Assembly (NCBI GenBank): GCA_013335175.1
Contig: JAAXWC010000009.1
Span: forward strand, 1-56,622
Direction: 5' to 3'
Length of the DNA stretch: 56,622 bases
Source of the DNA: Candidatus Roizmanbacteria bacterium
GTDB taxonomy: Bacteria; Patescibacteriota; Microgenomatia; UBA1406; GWC2-37-13
Shown here one piece after another: positions 1-8,386 of the stretch. The notes under the pieces were generated by a model, which searched no databases, was not told the DNA's origin, and was given only the letters and a program-made list of their open reading frames with translations. Each line of letters starts with the position of its first letter. Within the stretch, counting starts at the first letter, position 1. Both the position numbers and the translations under genes were made by a program.

Positions 1-1089
1 GTACTTATTTTGTATGGAGCTCGAAGAGTCGGAAAAACTACGCTTCTTGATAACTTTTTAAAAGTTACTAAACTGCGGTATCGACTCGATACGGGAGATA
101 ATATTCGAACGCAAGAACTGTTGTCATCCCTTGATTTAACCAGAATCAAAGAATATATTGAGGGGTATGAACTGCTCGCAATTGATGAAGCGCAATTTAT
201 TCCCCATATTGGTAAAGCCCTTAAAATAATAATTGACACAGTTCCTGGCATTAAAGTTATAGTGACAGGGTCATCTTCGTTTGATCTTTCGCAGGAGGTT
301 GGAGAACCGCTCACTGGTCGAAAAACAACGCTGACGATGTATCCAATTTCTCAGCATGAGTTATTGAAGAGCTACAAAAATAAATTTGATTTAAAACAAA
401 AACTTGAAGAATTTCTCATATATGGAAGTTACCCTCAGGTAGTAACAGCTACCTCACGAGAAGAAAAAATTCGTATTATCACCGAGCTTGTAAATTCGTA
501 TCTCTTTAAAGACGTACTCGCACTTGAAACGATAAAAGCACCGCAATTATTATTGGACTTACTAAAACTACTTGCGTTTCAAATTGGAAGTGAAGTGTCC
601 TTCAACGAGTTATCAACTCAACTTGGAGTTGATATAAAGACTGTTAGTCGATACTTAGATCTTCTAGAAAAAACATTTGTAATTACGCGACTTGGGGGAT
701 TTAGTCGAAACTTAAGATCAGAAATAACAAGTAAGGCAAAGTATTACTTTTTAGATAATGGCATTCGAAATGGTGTCATTTCACAGTTTAATGAATTAAG
801 TTTAAGAAATGATATTGGGCAGTTATGGGAGAATTTTATTGTTATTGAACGACTGAAAAAAAGAACATATACAAACATATATGGCCAGTCTTATTTTTGG
901 AGAACGTATGAACAACGAGAAATTGATTTAATTGAAGATCGTGATGGAGATTTGTATCCTTATGAGTGCAAATGGTCAACGAAAGAAGTAAAACTTATAA
1001 TTCCGAGAGACTGGGTCACTGCATATCCCCTGTCAAAACAACTTGGAGTAATTCATCCTGACAATTATTTAGATTTTGTTGCCGGCTAG
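1..1089 (+). CDS. AAA+ ATPase with DUF4143 (5' end outside window)
   Basis: The frame is open from base 1, so the true start lies upstream and the protein is truncated by the window edge. The visible part begins in the P-loop (GARRVGKTT, a Walker A motif) and has a Walker B-type LLAIDEAQF about 50 residues later. This is the AAA_14 ATPase domain. The C-terminal half has the DUF4143 layout: a winged-helix-like stretch (FNELSTQLGVDIKTVSRYLD) and then a PDDEXK-like end with EIDLIEDRDG and YECKWS. Family members are common in mobile and accessory DNA of archaea and small bacteria; their cellular role is not settled. Two other members lie in this window (28269 and 49790). Family assignment is firm; function is unknown. 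Confidence 0.85.
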   Translation, partial: VLILYGARRVGKTTLLDNFLKVTKLRYRLDTGDNIRTQELLSSLDLTRIKEYIEGYELLAIDEAQFIPHIGKALKIIIDTVPGIKVIVTGSSSFDLSQEVGEPLTGRKTTLTMYPISQHELLKSYKNKFDLKQKLEEFLIYGSYPQVVTATSREEKIRIITELVNSYLFKDVLALETIKAPQLLLDLLKLLAFQIGSEVSFNELSTQLGVDIKTVSRYLDLLEKTFVITRLGGFSRNLRSEITSKAKYYFLDNGIRNGVISQFNELSLRNDIGQLWENFIVIERLKKRTYTNIYGQSYFWRTYEQREIDLIEDRDGDLYPYECKWSTKEVKLIIPRDWVTAYPLSKQLGVIHPDNYLDFVAG

Positions 1090-1144
1090 GCTCCCCTTGA
1101 AAAGACCTAGTGACTGTAGTTTGGCACTGCGGTATAGTTATCAT

Positions 1145-1396
1145 ATGCCATGGTATGTTTATATTCTTCTTTGCGATGGCAAATTCTACTACGGAAAGAA
1201 AACGTAGCGACGAAAGAATTTGCCACTGTTCTACTTGTCTACTCAGAGGCACCCTATCCGCATCCATGCCGAACTGCGAGAACGTCAACTCAAGAAATGG
1301 ACTGTCGCAAAGAAGAAAGCATTACTAACCGGAGATCTTGACCGGCTAGAGGAGCTGAGCAAATCCCGGAGTGAGGCGAAGGTTACCGAAGAGTAA
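1145..1396 (+). pseudogene. Decayed GIY-YIG endonuclease gene
   Basis: The frame starting at ATG 1145 reads MPWYVYILLCDGKFYYGKKT and then hits TAG. MxWYVYILLC..G.FYYG is the signature start of small GIY-YIG (UvrC/YhbQ-type) nucleases. The next conserved block (ATKEFATVLLVYSEAPYP) appears in the +1 frame, and the C-terminal block (HAELRERQLKKWTVAKKKAL) is back in the first frame, ending at TAA 1394-1396. A stop plus two compensating frame changes, and loss of the segment after the first block, make this a pseudogene. Intact relatives are about 80-100 aa. The product would have been a small DNA-cleaving enzyme. Confidence 0.7.
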
Positions 1397-1653
1397 TGGT
1401 GAGCTTGTCGAACCATCCCTGTTGGCTCACAAATGCAATAATCAAGGATGAAGTTATCTTCGGCTTTTTACTCGTAAATTACTTCCTTAATTTTTTGCGG
1501 CTAAATGTACTATGGGTTCCTGTCGAATTGTCATTTATATTGTCAGATAGAATAGCGTATCCAAAAAGCGATAGATACTCTGATCAAATTTCGATTGAAT
1601 TAGTTACATATTCGTAGTAAAATTCGCTTTAAAATGTACTTGTTTCAATTGCT

Positions 1654-2517
1654 ATGAAAGAATCAGATGTTCATCCAAAAAAGGATCTGCAATCAAAACT
1701 TCCTAATTTTTATCAGGGGCTTACTGTAAAAATTCCTGATGCTTTTCTTGCGCCTGAATATAACGAATGGCCAGCTTCAATAGAAGGGACGTTTAAACAG
1801 GTTGAGAAAACTATGGGAACATTTTCTGGTAGCCATCAACAAGCTACTAATTTGGTCGGAAAAGCAGTGCTACAACATCTAGTTAATACTCATAAGTTAC
1901 ATCATCCATGGGGGAATACTGAGATATCCGATACCAGACATGCCCACTTAATCAAGGATCTATCCAACTGGTGGAGTAGTTCAGCTGCGCAGGACCCTAC
2001 AATTATGCCCGTAACTTACGAGTTAATGGAAAATATAGGATTAACTGGTGGTAAACCAGTTGCAGATATGGTTTTTCGACTATTTGCCTATAGATCAGAC
2101 CGGGAATTGCTAGATTGTCAACTTATGGCTGCTTTAGCCGAGAAGAATTTTCAGTATTCTTCAGATAATAGCACTGATCGTATTTTACACAGGTTGGTTG
2201 CGTTGTTTGCAGATCAGGCAGAGGAGATGAGTGGAAAAAGAGAGACCTGTGCATACGCATTTGGACACCTAAGTAACTTACCCCATGTTCAGGAATTTTT
2301 AGCGTCGACAGAAGGAATAAGGTTGGGTCAATTATCATCGAAAAGTTGGTATTTAAGAGTAGTGAAAAACTCTGATGTGCTTATGGAACCCGAAAGGCAG
2401 CTTATAAACAAGGCACTTGATCCCGATTTGGATGAAATTACTCATTTTCAAGCTAATTCGGTTACTATCTTAAAAGATTCATATCAGGAGTTTTTAACAA
2501 ACAGCGATTTAGGATAA
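1654..2517 (+). CDS. Hypothetical protein, 287 aa
   Basis: I do not recognise a family. The protein is soluble, with no signal peptide or membrane segment, and is mainly helical by composition, with a charged N-terminus. A TAAAAT hexamer at 1630-1635 lies 18 nt before the ATG and could be the -10 box of its own promoter; no Shine-Dalgarno motif is seen. It stands alone between two short intergenic stretches that share the sequence CCCTGTTGGCTC (1417-1428 and 2592-2603), so it may be a single-gene cassette. Length and codon-like composition support a real gene. An overlapping reverse frame at 2123-2338 was judged a shadow. Confidence 0.6.
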   Translation: MKESDVHPKKDLQSKLPNFYQGLTVKIPDAFLAPEYNEWPASIEGTFKQVEKTMGTFSGSHQQATNLVGKAVLQHLVNTHKLHHPWGNTEISDTRHAHLIKDLSNWWSSSAAQDPTIMPVTYELMENIGLTGGKPVADMVFRLFAYRSDRELLDCQLMAALAEKNFQYSSDNSTDRILHRLVALFADQAEEMSGKRETCAYAFGHLSNLPHVQEFLASTEGIRLGQLSSKSWYLRVVKNSDVLMEPERQLINKALDPDLDEITHFQANSVTILKDSYQEFLTNSDLG

Positions 2518-2591
2518 AGCTATTTTCTACAAATTCTTTATTCATCTTTGCATATTTTTCAAATACAGACTCAATAAAGTTCCAAAATTTA

Positions 2592-2620
2592 CCCTGTTGG
2601 CTCGTTCACAAAACAAAAAA
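2592..2620. repeat. Intergenic spacer repeat, copy 2
   Basis: CCCTGTTGGCTC followed by GTTCACAAAACAAAAAA. The first 12 bases recur at 1417-1428, and the part from TCGTTCACAAAAC onward recurs at 6624-6642. Copies sit between genes and not inside them, so it behaves like a spacer or cassette-junction sequence. Confidence 0.55.
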
Positions 2621-2681
2621 ATCGAGGCTAAAACAATCGACTATACTCTTCCTAAAATAGGATAGCAAATTGCATTATGTA

Positions 2682-2717
2682 TGTTATAATACGTACTTAT
2701 AGTATATTACTATAAGT
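2682..2717 (+). promoter_or_regulatory. Extended -10 promoter with palindromic operator
   Basis: TGTTATAAT at 2682-2690 is a perfect extended -10 box. Starting five bases downstream is an uninterrupted palindrome with 10-nt arms ACTTATAGTA (2695-2704) and TACTATAAGT (2708-2717) and a 3-nt centre. It covers the expected transcription start, an ideal place for a repressor to bind. No good -35 box is seen, which fits an extended -10 promoter. It would control the radical SAM gene starting at 2745. Confidence 0.6.
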
Positions 2718-2744
2718 GTTAAATAGGTGGTATTTGTTAAAAGT

Positions 2745-4859
2745 ATGAGTAAAATTGAAAGATCATTTGGCGTTAATTGGCCAATAGAAGTTGGTAATCA
2801 TCCTATTGTATGTCAATCGAATGTGCTAGAGGAATCGATAGACACCGCATCTATTGAATTCGCGTTTCAACATCCCGATGAATTGCGAAATATTATTCTG
2901 AAAAGTGTTAAAGTTGAACCACTTGAGAAATTTGATGGTAAAAGCTTTGTGTGTGTATGGCCAACAAAATTTTGCCCTGTAGGCTGTGATATGTGTTTTT
3001 TTCATTCTCCGAAAGCAAATATGGAGAAAAAAACTCCGGAAACAACCCTTACTCAGGCTGGTCAAAGTAAATTTATACAATTTGTTAACGCAGCGAATAC
3101 AGGTGAACTGGTTATAGCAGGAGGCGGCGAGCCGTTCCACGAACCGGATTTCATGAATCAAATTGCGGAACAGGTGAAAGCAGATAAAATATTCCTAACA
3201 ACAAGTGGTATATGGGCAAAAAGCAAGCAAAAAGCGGAAACACTATTGAGTAACCTTTATGATGCTCACACACGGAACGGAAACGATACTCGATTAGATA
3301 TACGATTAAGCTTTGACAAATTTCATGCCAGTAAAATTTCACCTGACCATAGTTTGGGTTACGTATGGAACTTACTAGAAATATTTCGTGAGAAGTATAG
3401 AGATGCTGACTTTCGATTAAGCTTTCACACGATGTGGGGCGATGAAACTATGCAGGAGCTGTTAGATAAGCTTCCCGTAAGTGCGCGGACTCAGAAAAAT
3501 AACAAGACTGAGTTAATTTCTTTAGCAGACGGATTTACGTTTGAAATCAGATGGAGAAGGTTGTTTTATCCGAACCAGCACGCGAATTTAAATGATCGAG
3601 CAAGTGTTAAGAGCGCGAAGGATATTATGAATGAAGACATACTTACAGAACATAATGGAAACATGTCAGTAGTCTATCAAAACAATGGTGAGCCTTCGGG
3701 AGCTGATTTTCTTATCCATTATGATGGAACAGTCCTTAACTGGGGAGCCACATCGCCTGATAATGAACCAAGCTTATACAGTCAAGAATATGAAGAGGTT
3801 ATGGAACGTGCTTTAAGCGATGTCTTATCTCTAAGCGTTTTAGAGAAAGGAAATGCATATAGAGATTCTCTCATTGAGGAAATTAACCCAAAAGCGGTTG
3901 AAAGAGCAAAGGCATTTAATCTCCGTGATTTTTACTCAAGAACACAACTTGAAGAGTCATCTACAAGACTATACGCTTCGGTGAGAATAATCCAGGATTA
4001 CATCGCGGAAGGAAGAATTTCGCAGGAGCAAGTCCATAATTGGCCAAAAATCTTGCAAATGCTTATATCAGCTAAACCCAATACTCTTATTGATGTTTAC
4101 AATAAAATCAACCATAACATTGTTCACCAATACCTGGAACACGAAGGAACAACAGCAGATCAATTGGCACATCTTTACATGCTTACGCGCTTAGGCCAGT
4201 ACAATGTATCCCCACAAAATATGGTTGAAACTGTATCGAAGTCTGATTTTAGAGATAAAGAGCAGTTTAATAAGTATGTAGCAAAAATATTAGCTTTCGA
4301 GTTTATTGATAACCTATCACATTCGCTACATTCTGAACAAACTCCAGAAGGAGAAACGTCTCTACTATTAGAAGCATCCAGAGTTGTATTGATGAATCTT
4401 GACGAACTGAGAATTGGCGGTAGTGAAATAATAAAGGCATTACCTAGCACACTTAGAAGCAAGTTTAACGAAGTTATTGAAATACTATTAAGCGGTAGAT
4501 TGAATGATTTACCACCTGGCGAATATGCAATAGATTCGCTTTTTCTGAAAAGGATTTCAAAGAACGCAAGACCTACTACTACTGCAAAGGCAGAGCTTCA
4601 CACGGGTAATATTGACATTCACATAAATATTGGCGGGGGCGAGATGGCAGGTTTCAATACACAGGGGACCGCTACACTGGATAATGCAAAAAAAGACCCA
4701 AATACAGAGGGATTGATTCTCGATTGTCAACCAACGCAATGGAAAACTCTATCGCCGGGAGAAATCGCTTTTATATTTCCCCATACACCTCACGCTTTAG
4801 GAAAAGGAGAAACTGAACATAAAATAGAAAAAGCCGTAATAAAGCTTAGTTTAAGTTAA
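2745..4859 (+). CDS. Radical SAM protein with C-terminal YhcH-like domain
   Basis: The 704-aa protein carries a radical SAM cluster motif CPVGCDMC (Cys 77, 81 and 84; CX3CX2C), which would bind a 4Fe-4S cluster and S-adenosylmethionine. A GGGEP motif follows about 50 residues later, as usual for the SAM-binding strand. The middle third is helical and unrecognised. The last ~95 residues resemble the YhcH/YjgK/YiaL (DUF386, NanQ) beta-barrel family: HTGNIDIHINIGGGE near the start and PGEIAFIFPHTPHA near the end match its HxxxIDIHxxxxGxE and GxFAIFFPxxxH patterns. Those proteins act on sugar anomers. Start chosen at ATG 2745; an AGGTGG at 2725-2730 is a distant Shine-Dalgarno, and the upstream GTG at 2727 overlaps it. 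Substrate is unknown. Confidence 0.8.
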   Translation: MSKIERSFGVNWPIEVGNHPIVCQSNVLEESIDTASIEFAFQHPDELRNIILKSVKVEPLEKFDGKSFVCVWPTKFCPVGCDMCFFHSPKANMEKKTPETTLTQAGQSKFIQFVNAANTGELVIAGGGEPFHEPDFMNQIAEQVKADKIFLTTSGIWAKSKQKAETLLSNLYDAHTRNGNDTRLDIRLSFDKFHASKISPDHSLGYVWNLLEIFREKYRDADFRLSFHTMWGDETMQELLDKLPVSARTQKNNKTELISLADGFTFEIRWRRLFYPNQHANLNDRASVKSAKDIMNEDILTEHNGNMSVVYQNNGEPSGADFLIHYDGTVLNWGATSPDNEPSLYSQEYEEVMERALSDVLSLSVLEKGNAYRDSLIEEINPKAVERAKAFNLRDFYSRTQLEESSTRLYASVRIIQDYIAEGRISQEQVHNWPKILQMLISAKPNTLIDVYNKINHNIVHQYLEHEGTTADQLAHLYMLTRLGQYNVSPQNMVETVSKSDFRDKEQFNKYVAKILAFEFIDNLSHSLHSEQTPEGETSLLLEASRVVLMNLDELRIGGSEIIKALPSTLRSKFNEVIEILLSGRLNDLPPGEYAIDSLFLKRISKNARPTTTAKAELHTGNIDIHINIGGGEMAGFNTQGTATLDNAKKDPNTEGLILDCQPTQWKTLSPGEIAFIFPHTPHALGKGETEHKIEKAVIKLSLS

Positions 4860-5196
4860 ATTTAATAAGTAGTTTCATCTGTTTAAGAATACTTTACATT
4901 ACAACGAGTAAAGCCGAGAGCTTGTAGCTTCGCGTTTAGGCGGATCAGGCTCGCAAAAAAGGGGTTCGAAGCACGACCTTGGCTGTTCAACGAGTCAAAC
5001 TCGGCTTCGCAAAGTGTTTAAGAAGCTAGAGTTTTGACGAGGTAGTCGAGTTTGACTCGACACCAAAATTTTATATACTCACATATGGTAGCGTCTGACG
5101 CTTCATCTCGCGAAGCGAAATATTTTATCCTCGTTCGATTTCGAGGCGAAAAGAGGTTAGAATACCGTGTATCTGAAGTGTTCTATGAAATATCCA
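4860..5196. other. Hairpin-rich intergenic stretch
   Basis: No gene is visible between the radical SAM and AbiEii stop codons, which converge here. The stretch holds a copy of the spacer repeat (4944-4985) and several short palindromes: CGAGTCAAACTCG, its reverse complement CGAGTTTGACTCG about 70 bases on, AGCGTCTGACGCT, and CCTCG/CGAGG around 5130. These could end transcription from both sides, though none has a clear T-run. Confidence 0.45.
4944..4985. repeat. Spacer repeat flanking the AbiE pair, left copy
   Basis: Begins ATCAGGCTCGCAAAAAAGGG and continues through GGTTCGAAGCACGACC to GGCTG. It matches 6582-6623 in the same orientation with only a few differences (for example GAAGC against GAGGC). 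The two copies bracket the AbiEii/AbiEi genes. Confidence 0.65.
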
Positions 5197-5904
5197 TCAA
5201 GATGAAGACACAGTATCTGTATTAATTCTTAATTTTAGAAGAGATATAGCTTCTGCTTTCAGGTGAGATTTAACCCAATCTTTCTGCGATATAGTCAACA
5301 GTTCTCCTATTCCAAGCAATATATTCTTATTATCCAACTTTTCCAGTTGAGTAACACACTTTGCTAAAAAATCATTAAAACCTATCTCTGATCGCTTTTC
5401 AATAATTTCCTTATTAATCGGAAAGCGGTTCTTCAGAAAAAACCAAACGTCATAAATATCGCGGCTAGTTTTGTTGATTCGTTCGGACATCGCCATGAGT
5501 TTATGTGCAAACATATCTTCTTTGACCATGACTAGCATTGATACTCCCATATACGTTTTTAATTCGTAGTGAGAGCCAAACTGACGTCGATTTATTTCGA
5601 TTTTGATATTGTGAGCTTTTTCCTCGTATGAGATCAGCCAGAATAGGTTAAATCTTTTTATATATGACTCCTTGAGAATGCCATACTTTTCAGCTATTTT
5701 AGAAACTCTCTCAAAGATATAATCCTCCTTTGACTCATCGAGCAAGTCAAAGTCTAAATCAACCGAAAAACGGTCCAGATTATAAAACAGGAGTGTCGCT
5801 GTTCCGCCCTTAAAACCTAAAAAAGGTGCAATTGTGGTGTCAGAGTAGATTTCTTTGAGAATCTGAAACAATATGGTTTTGTGAGTGGGAATATTGAGAG
5901 TCAT
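5197..5904 (-). CDS. abiEii: AbiEii/AbiGii-type nucleotidyltransferase toxin
   Basis: A 235-aa protein with the nucleotidyltransferase signature of the AbiEii/AbiGii toxin family: FKGGTA at residues 31-36, then DRFSVDLDFD (44-53) with the paired Asp 49 and Asp 51 that bind the metal. A lysine and arginine-rich second half follows, as in the family. AbiEii toxins transfer nucleotides (for example to tRNA 3' ends in the MenT branch) and stop growth, giving abortive-infection phage defence. Its start overlaps the stop of the upstream antitoxin gene by 4 nt (ATGA), so the two are translationally coupled in the order antitoxin then toxin. Length is shorter than AbiEii of Streptococcus but normal for compact members. 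Confidence 0.88.
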   Translation of the reverse strand: MTLNIPTHKTILFQILKEIYSDTTIAPFLGFKGGTATLLFYNLDRFSVDLDFDLLDESKEDYIFERVSKIAEKYGILKESYIKRFNLFWLISYEEKAHNIKIEINRRQFGSHYELKTYMGVSMLVMVKEDMFAHKLMAMSERINKTSRDIYDVWFFLKNRFPINKEIIEKRSEIGFNDFLAKCVTQLEKLDNKNILLGIGELLTISQKDWVKSHLKAEAISLLKLRINTDTVSSS

Positions 5905-6473
5905 TTTGTTTGATATAAATCGTTTACTTTTGTAGCCATTCTTTGATTATTGTATATTGGTAGGATCTCATACACTTTATCCCAATTTATTGACCTTAAA
6001 TTATCAAAATGATAATCATTGTATGTATATAATGTATCAAGAAACGCACGTTCCTTGCTGGCTATTGACATTTCGTCGGTAATATCTACTCCCTGTGAGT
6101 TGGTGAGGATTTCATTTTTTAACTTTTTATATGAGTATATCTGCGTTTCGATAGTGATGTCCCGGGTTGTGTACGAAGCAAGAAAAATAGGATCATATAC
6201 CTGAAAGATTAATCCTTCTCTCGCTAAAACCGTTTCAAAACTGATGTAGGCGGGTACAAATATTTTTGTCGCCAGTTCTAACCTGGAATAATTGTGGCTT
6301 TTTGCATAAAGGCCTTTTCGAATTCTATATAAATCGCCCTTTTTGATATAGTAACTCATCCTTACTCGTGCGGCTGATGTGCTTTGACTTTGCCATAATA
6401 GAGAAATGTCTTTCGAGGTAAAAACTGTCCTATTTGATTTTAAAATAGTGCTTAAATAATCTCCTTTTTGCAT
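5901..6473 (-). CDS. abiEi: AbiEi-type antitoxin / transcriptional repressor
   Basis: A 190-aa protein with an N-terminal winged-helix part (TSKDISLLWQSQS..ARVRMSYYIKKGDLYRIRKGLY) typical of AbiEi antitoxins, followed by the conserved middle IFVPAYISFETVLAREGLIFQ and an SKERAFLDTLY block. Family members neutralise the AbiEii toxin indirectly and repress their own operon by binding inverted repeats upstream. Both expectations fit here: the toxin gene overlaps by 4 nt, and an imperfect inverted repeat covers the predicted transcription start (6482-6512). Start ATG at 6473 is the only sensible one, with MQKGDYLSTILKSN opening the winged-helix domain. Confidence 0.88.
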   Translation of the reverse strand: MQKGDYLSTILKSNRTVFTSKDISLLWQSQSTSAARVRMSYYIKKGDLYRIRKGLYAKSHNYSRLELATKIFVPAYISFETVLAREGLIFQVYDPIFLASYTTRDITIETQIYSYKKLKNEILTNSQGVDITDEMSIASKERAFLDTLYTYNDYHFDNLRSINWDKVYEILPIYNNQRMATKVNDLYQTK

Positions 6474-6481
6474 ATATTTAT

Positions 6482-6545
6482 ACTGGTTGTTAGTTTAAAG
6501 CTAACTTCTAGTATTAATTTTAAATATATGTGCTTCTCCTGTCAA
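6482..6545 (-). promoter_or_regulatory. Consensus promoter and inverted-repeat operator of the AbiE operon
   Basis: On the minus strand TTGACA (6545-6540) is followed by a 17-bp spacer and TAAAAT (6522-6517), a near-perfect sigma70 promoter. Transcription should begin near 6510. An imperfect inverted repeat at 6482-6512 (left ACTGGTTGTTAG, right CTAACTTCTAGT; 9 of 12 positions pair) covers that start. AbiEi proteins are known to bind such repeats, so this is the likely autoregulatory operator. Confidence 0.7.
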
Positions 6546-6581
6546 GTGTTAATCCAAGCGTAATGTTTTGCATTCAGTCGT

Positions 6582-6642
6582 ATCAGGCTCGCAAAAAAGG
6601 GGTTCGAGGCACGACCCTGGCTGGTCGTTCACAAAACAAAAA
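6582..6642. repeat. Spacer repeat flanking the AbiE pair, right copy
   Basis: The first 42 bases match the copy at 4944-4985, and the tail TCGTTCACAAAACAAAAAA matches 2602-2620. This is the longest copy and links the two halves of the repeat family. Confidence 0.6.
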
Positions 6643-6838
6643 ATCATCAAAAACTGAAGCTAATATCATCCTACTGCATTTTTAACACTAAATACTTCCT
6701 TCTATTTTGAGTAAAATAAATTCTAATCTCTGTTGGCGTTAATTGTATTTAGCTATATAGTAAAGTATTGATCATTATCAATATTAGCACAAATAACCTA
6801 AATTTTTCAGTGTGAGATTTGATATACTACTATCAAAT

Positions 6839-7699
6839 ATGGGAATTATATTAGCAGTCTTAAGTTGCCTCCTTTTAGGAATCGCAAATGTTTTACTTAA
6901 GAAGAGTTTTAAAGATTTTCCTCCGGCAATCTCTTTTTTTATTTTTACCTTAATATCGGCGTTTACTTGGCTGCCTACCGGCCTCATTTTAGGTGTTAAT
7001 CTCGATACATGGCTATTTGGTATAGGAGTTGGTTTTCTTAGCGCGGTACTAGGACAAGCGTTTTATATTTATGTTCTTGAAAAGGGTGAGATAAGTATTA
7101 CTGCAACTATACTTTCAAGTTTTTCGATCTATACTATTCTGTTTTCTGTGCTTTTTAATCACGAAGTTTTAACAAGTGCTACATCTTTCTTTATCTTGCT
7201 CACCATACTGGGAACTATAATTGTCTCATTTCCAGAGAAATTTAGTCGATCGGAATTGAAAAAAATGAGCCTTGTATTATGGCCAATTGCAGCTGCCGTT
7301 GCGATTGGAGCCTCTGATACGATTACAAAAAATTACATAACGAATTCTTCCGTCGGATCGTTTTTGTTTTTCGTTTCATTTGCGCAGTTGTTTGTCAGTA
7401 TTGCATACCTTAAGTGGGCTAAGCAACCGTTGAACCAATTACAAATTATTTTTAAGAGTTACAAAGATTACGTGTTTGCGGCGTTTGGAAGTTTATGTAT
7501 CTCGATATCAACATTGTTTCTATTTTTATCCTTCCGTTTTACCCTTGCTTCAATTGCGTCGCCTATCGTAGCGAGCGCGCCAGTTATAACCGTTATTTTA
7601 GCGGTATTCTTTTTGAAAGAAAAAATTAGACCAAAGGATTTTATTGGACTAGCATTTGTTTTGATCTCCATTATTGCTATAGGATATCTAAATCCCTGA
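6839..7699 (+). CDS. EamA/DMT-superfamily membrane transporter
   Basis: A 287-aa protein made of about ten hydrophobic helices in two similar halves, the layout of EamA (drug/metabolite) transporters. The first half opens with LSCLLLGIANVLLKKSF. The second ends with SIASPIVASAPVITVILAVFFLKEKI followed by the last helix (FIGLAFVLISIIAIGYL), which is the typical family ending. It probably moves a small metabolite across the inner membrane; the substrate cannot be read from sequence. The start at ATG 6839 is preferred over an in-frame GTG at 6812, because an extended -10 box (TGATATACT, 6820-6828) lies between them and would place the transcript start about 4 nt before the ATG. Confidence 0.85.
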   Translation: MGIILAVLSCLLLGIANVLLKKSFKDFPPAISFFIFTLISAFTWLPTGLILGVNLDTWLFGIGVGFLSAVLGQAFYIYVLEKGEISITATILSSFSIYTILFSVLFNHEVLTSATSFFILLTILGTIIVSFPEKFSRSELKKMSLVLWPIAAAVAIGASDTITKNYITNSSVGSFLFFVSFAQLFVSIAYLKWAKQPLNQLQIIFKSYKDYVFAAFGSLCISISTLFLFLSFRFTLASIASPIVASAPVITVILAVFFLKEKIRPKDFIGLAFVLISIIAIGYLNP

Positions 7700-7871
7700 T
7701 GTATTTTGTGCGGTCTTGAAACTATTTTTGCAAGACAGTAGACAAGTCGTGAATATAAATATGAGAACGGAAAACGAGTGTTTGAAATATGGTTCCTGAT
7801 TCTGATTATTATAATTTAGATAATTTTATTAATCCATGTGAGCCATAAAGAAGATTATATTGATATTGTGG

Positions 7872-8360
7872 TTAGCCAAATATGAGTTCTGCTGCTTCTC
7901 TTATACCCCTCAGTCCAGGTTTTGGCTTGATTACTTCCGAAACATTTGTCTTCTTATCTGTAACTATCAGATTTACACCCAATTTTTGAGCCAATAATCG
8001 TGCTCGTTCCCATTGTTGACTAACAGGTCCGTTCAAAACATTAAATTTTGATGGGTAGCCTTCCATTTCATTCAACGTTGTCCCTGGGCATACCCAATTA
8101 ATAGCACTTGTTACCGTTGATATTATTGTACGACCGTTGTCTCCTTTTATAGTAGTTTTAACTCCTTTTTCAATGGTTGATGTTTCAGCTAATTCTCCAT
8201 CTACTTGCAAAAGTACTTCGTGAACAGATATTCCACACTCTTTCATGTATTGCCGATAGTTATGAACATCTATTGCAGCAGGAACTTCTGAGAAATGTTC
8301 GAAATAGTCTGTAGGATATCCGTGAGTTGTTTCACCAGTATGTCTTTGTTGTCTTTCCAT
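7872..8360 (-). CDS. Hypothetical protein, 162 aa
   Basis: Not recognised. The protein is soluble and has a histidine-rich N-terminus (RQQRHTGETTHGYPTDYFEHF). The middle, TIKGDNGRTIISTVTSAINW, looks like beta strands, and the C-terminus is basic (KPKPGLRGIREAAELIFG). It is divergently arranged with a broken GNAT-like gene at 8387. It has the same isolated single-gene setting as its neighbours. Nothing suggests a signal peptide or membrane segment. Confidence 0.55.
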   Translation of the reverse strand: MERQQRHTGETTHGYPTDYFEHFSEVPAAIDVHNYRQYMKECGISVHEVLLQVDGELAETSTIEKGVKTTIKGDNGRTIISTVTSAINWVCPGTTLNEMEGYPSKFNVLNGPVSQQWERARLLAQKLGVNLIVTDKKTNVSEVIKPKPGLRGIREAAELIFG

Positions 8361-8386
8361 AGGAATGATTTTAACACACGAAATTT

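Noticed and set aside
1396-1617. Plus-strand frame of 73 codons after the GIY-YIG remnant
   Set aside because: No start signal or family pattern; contains the spacer repeat.
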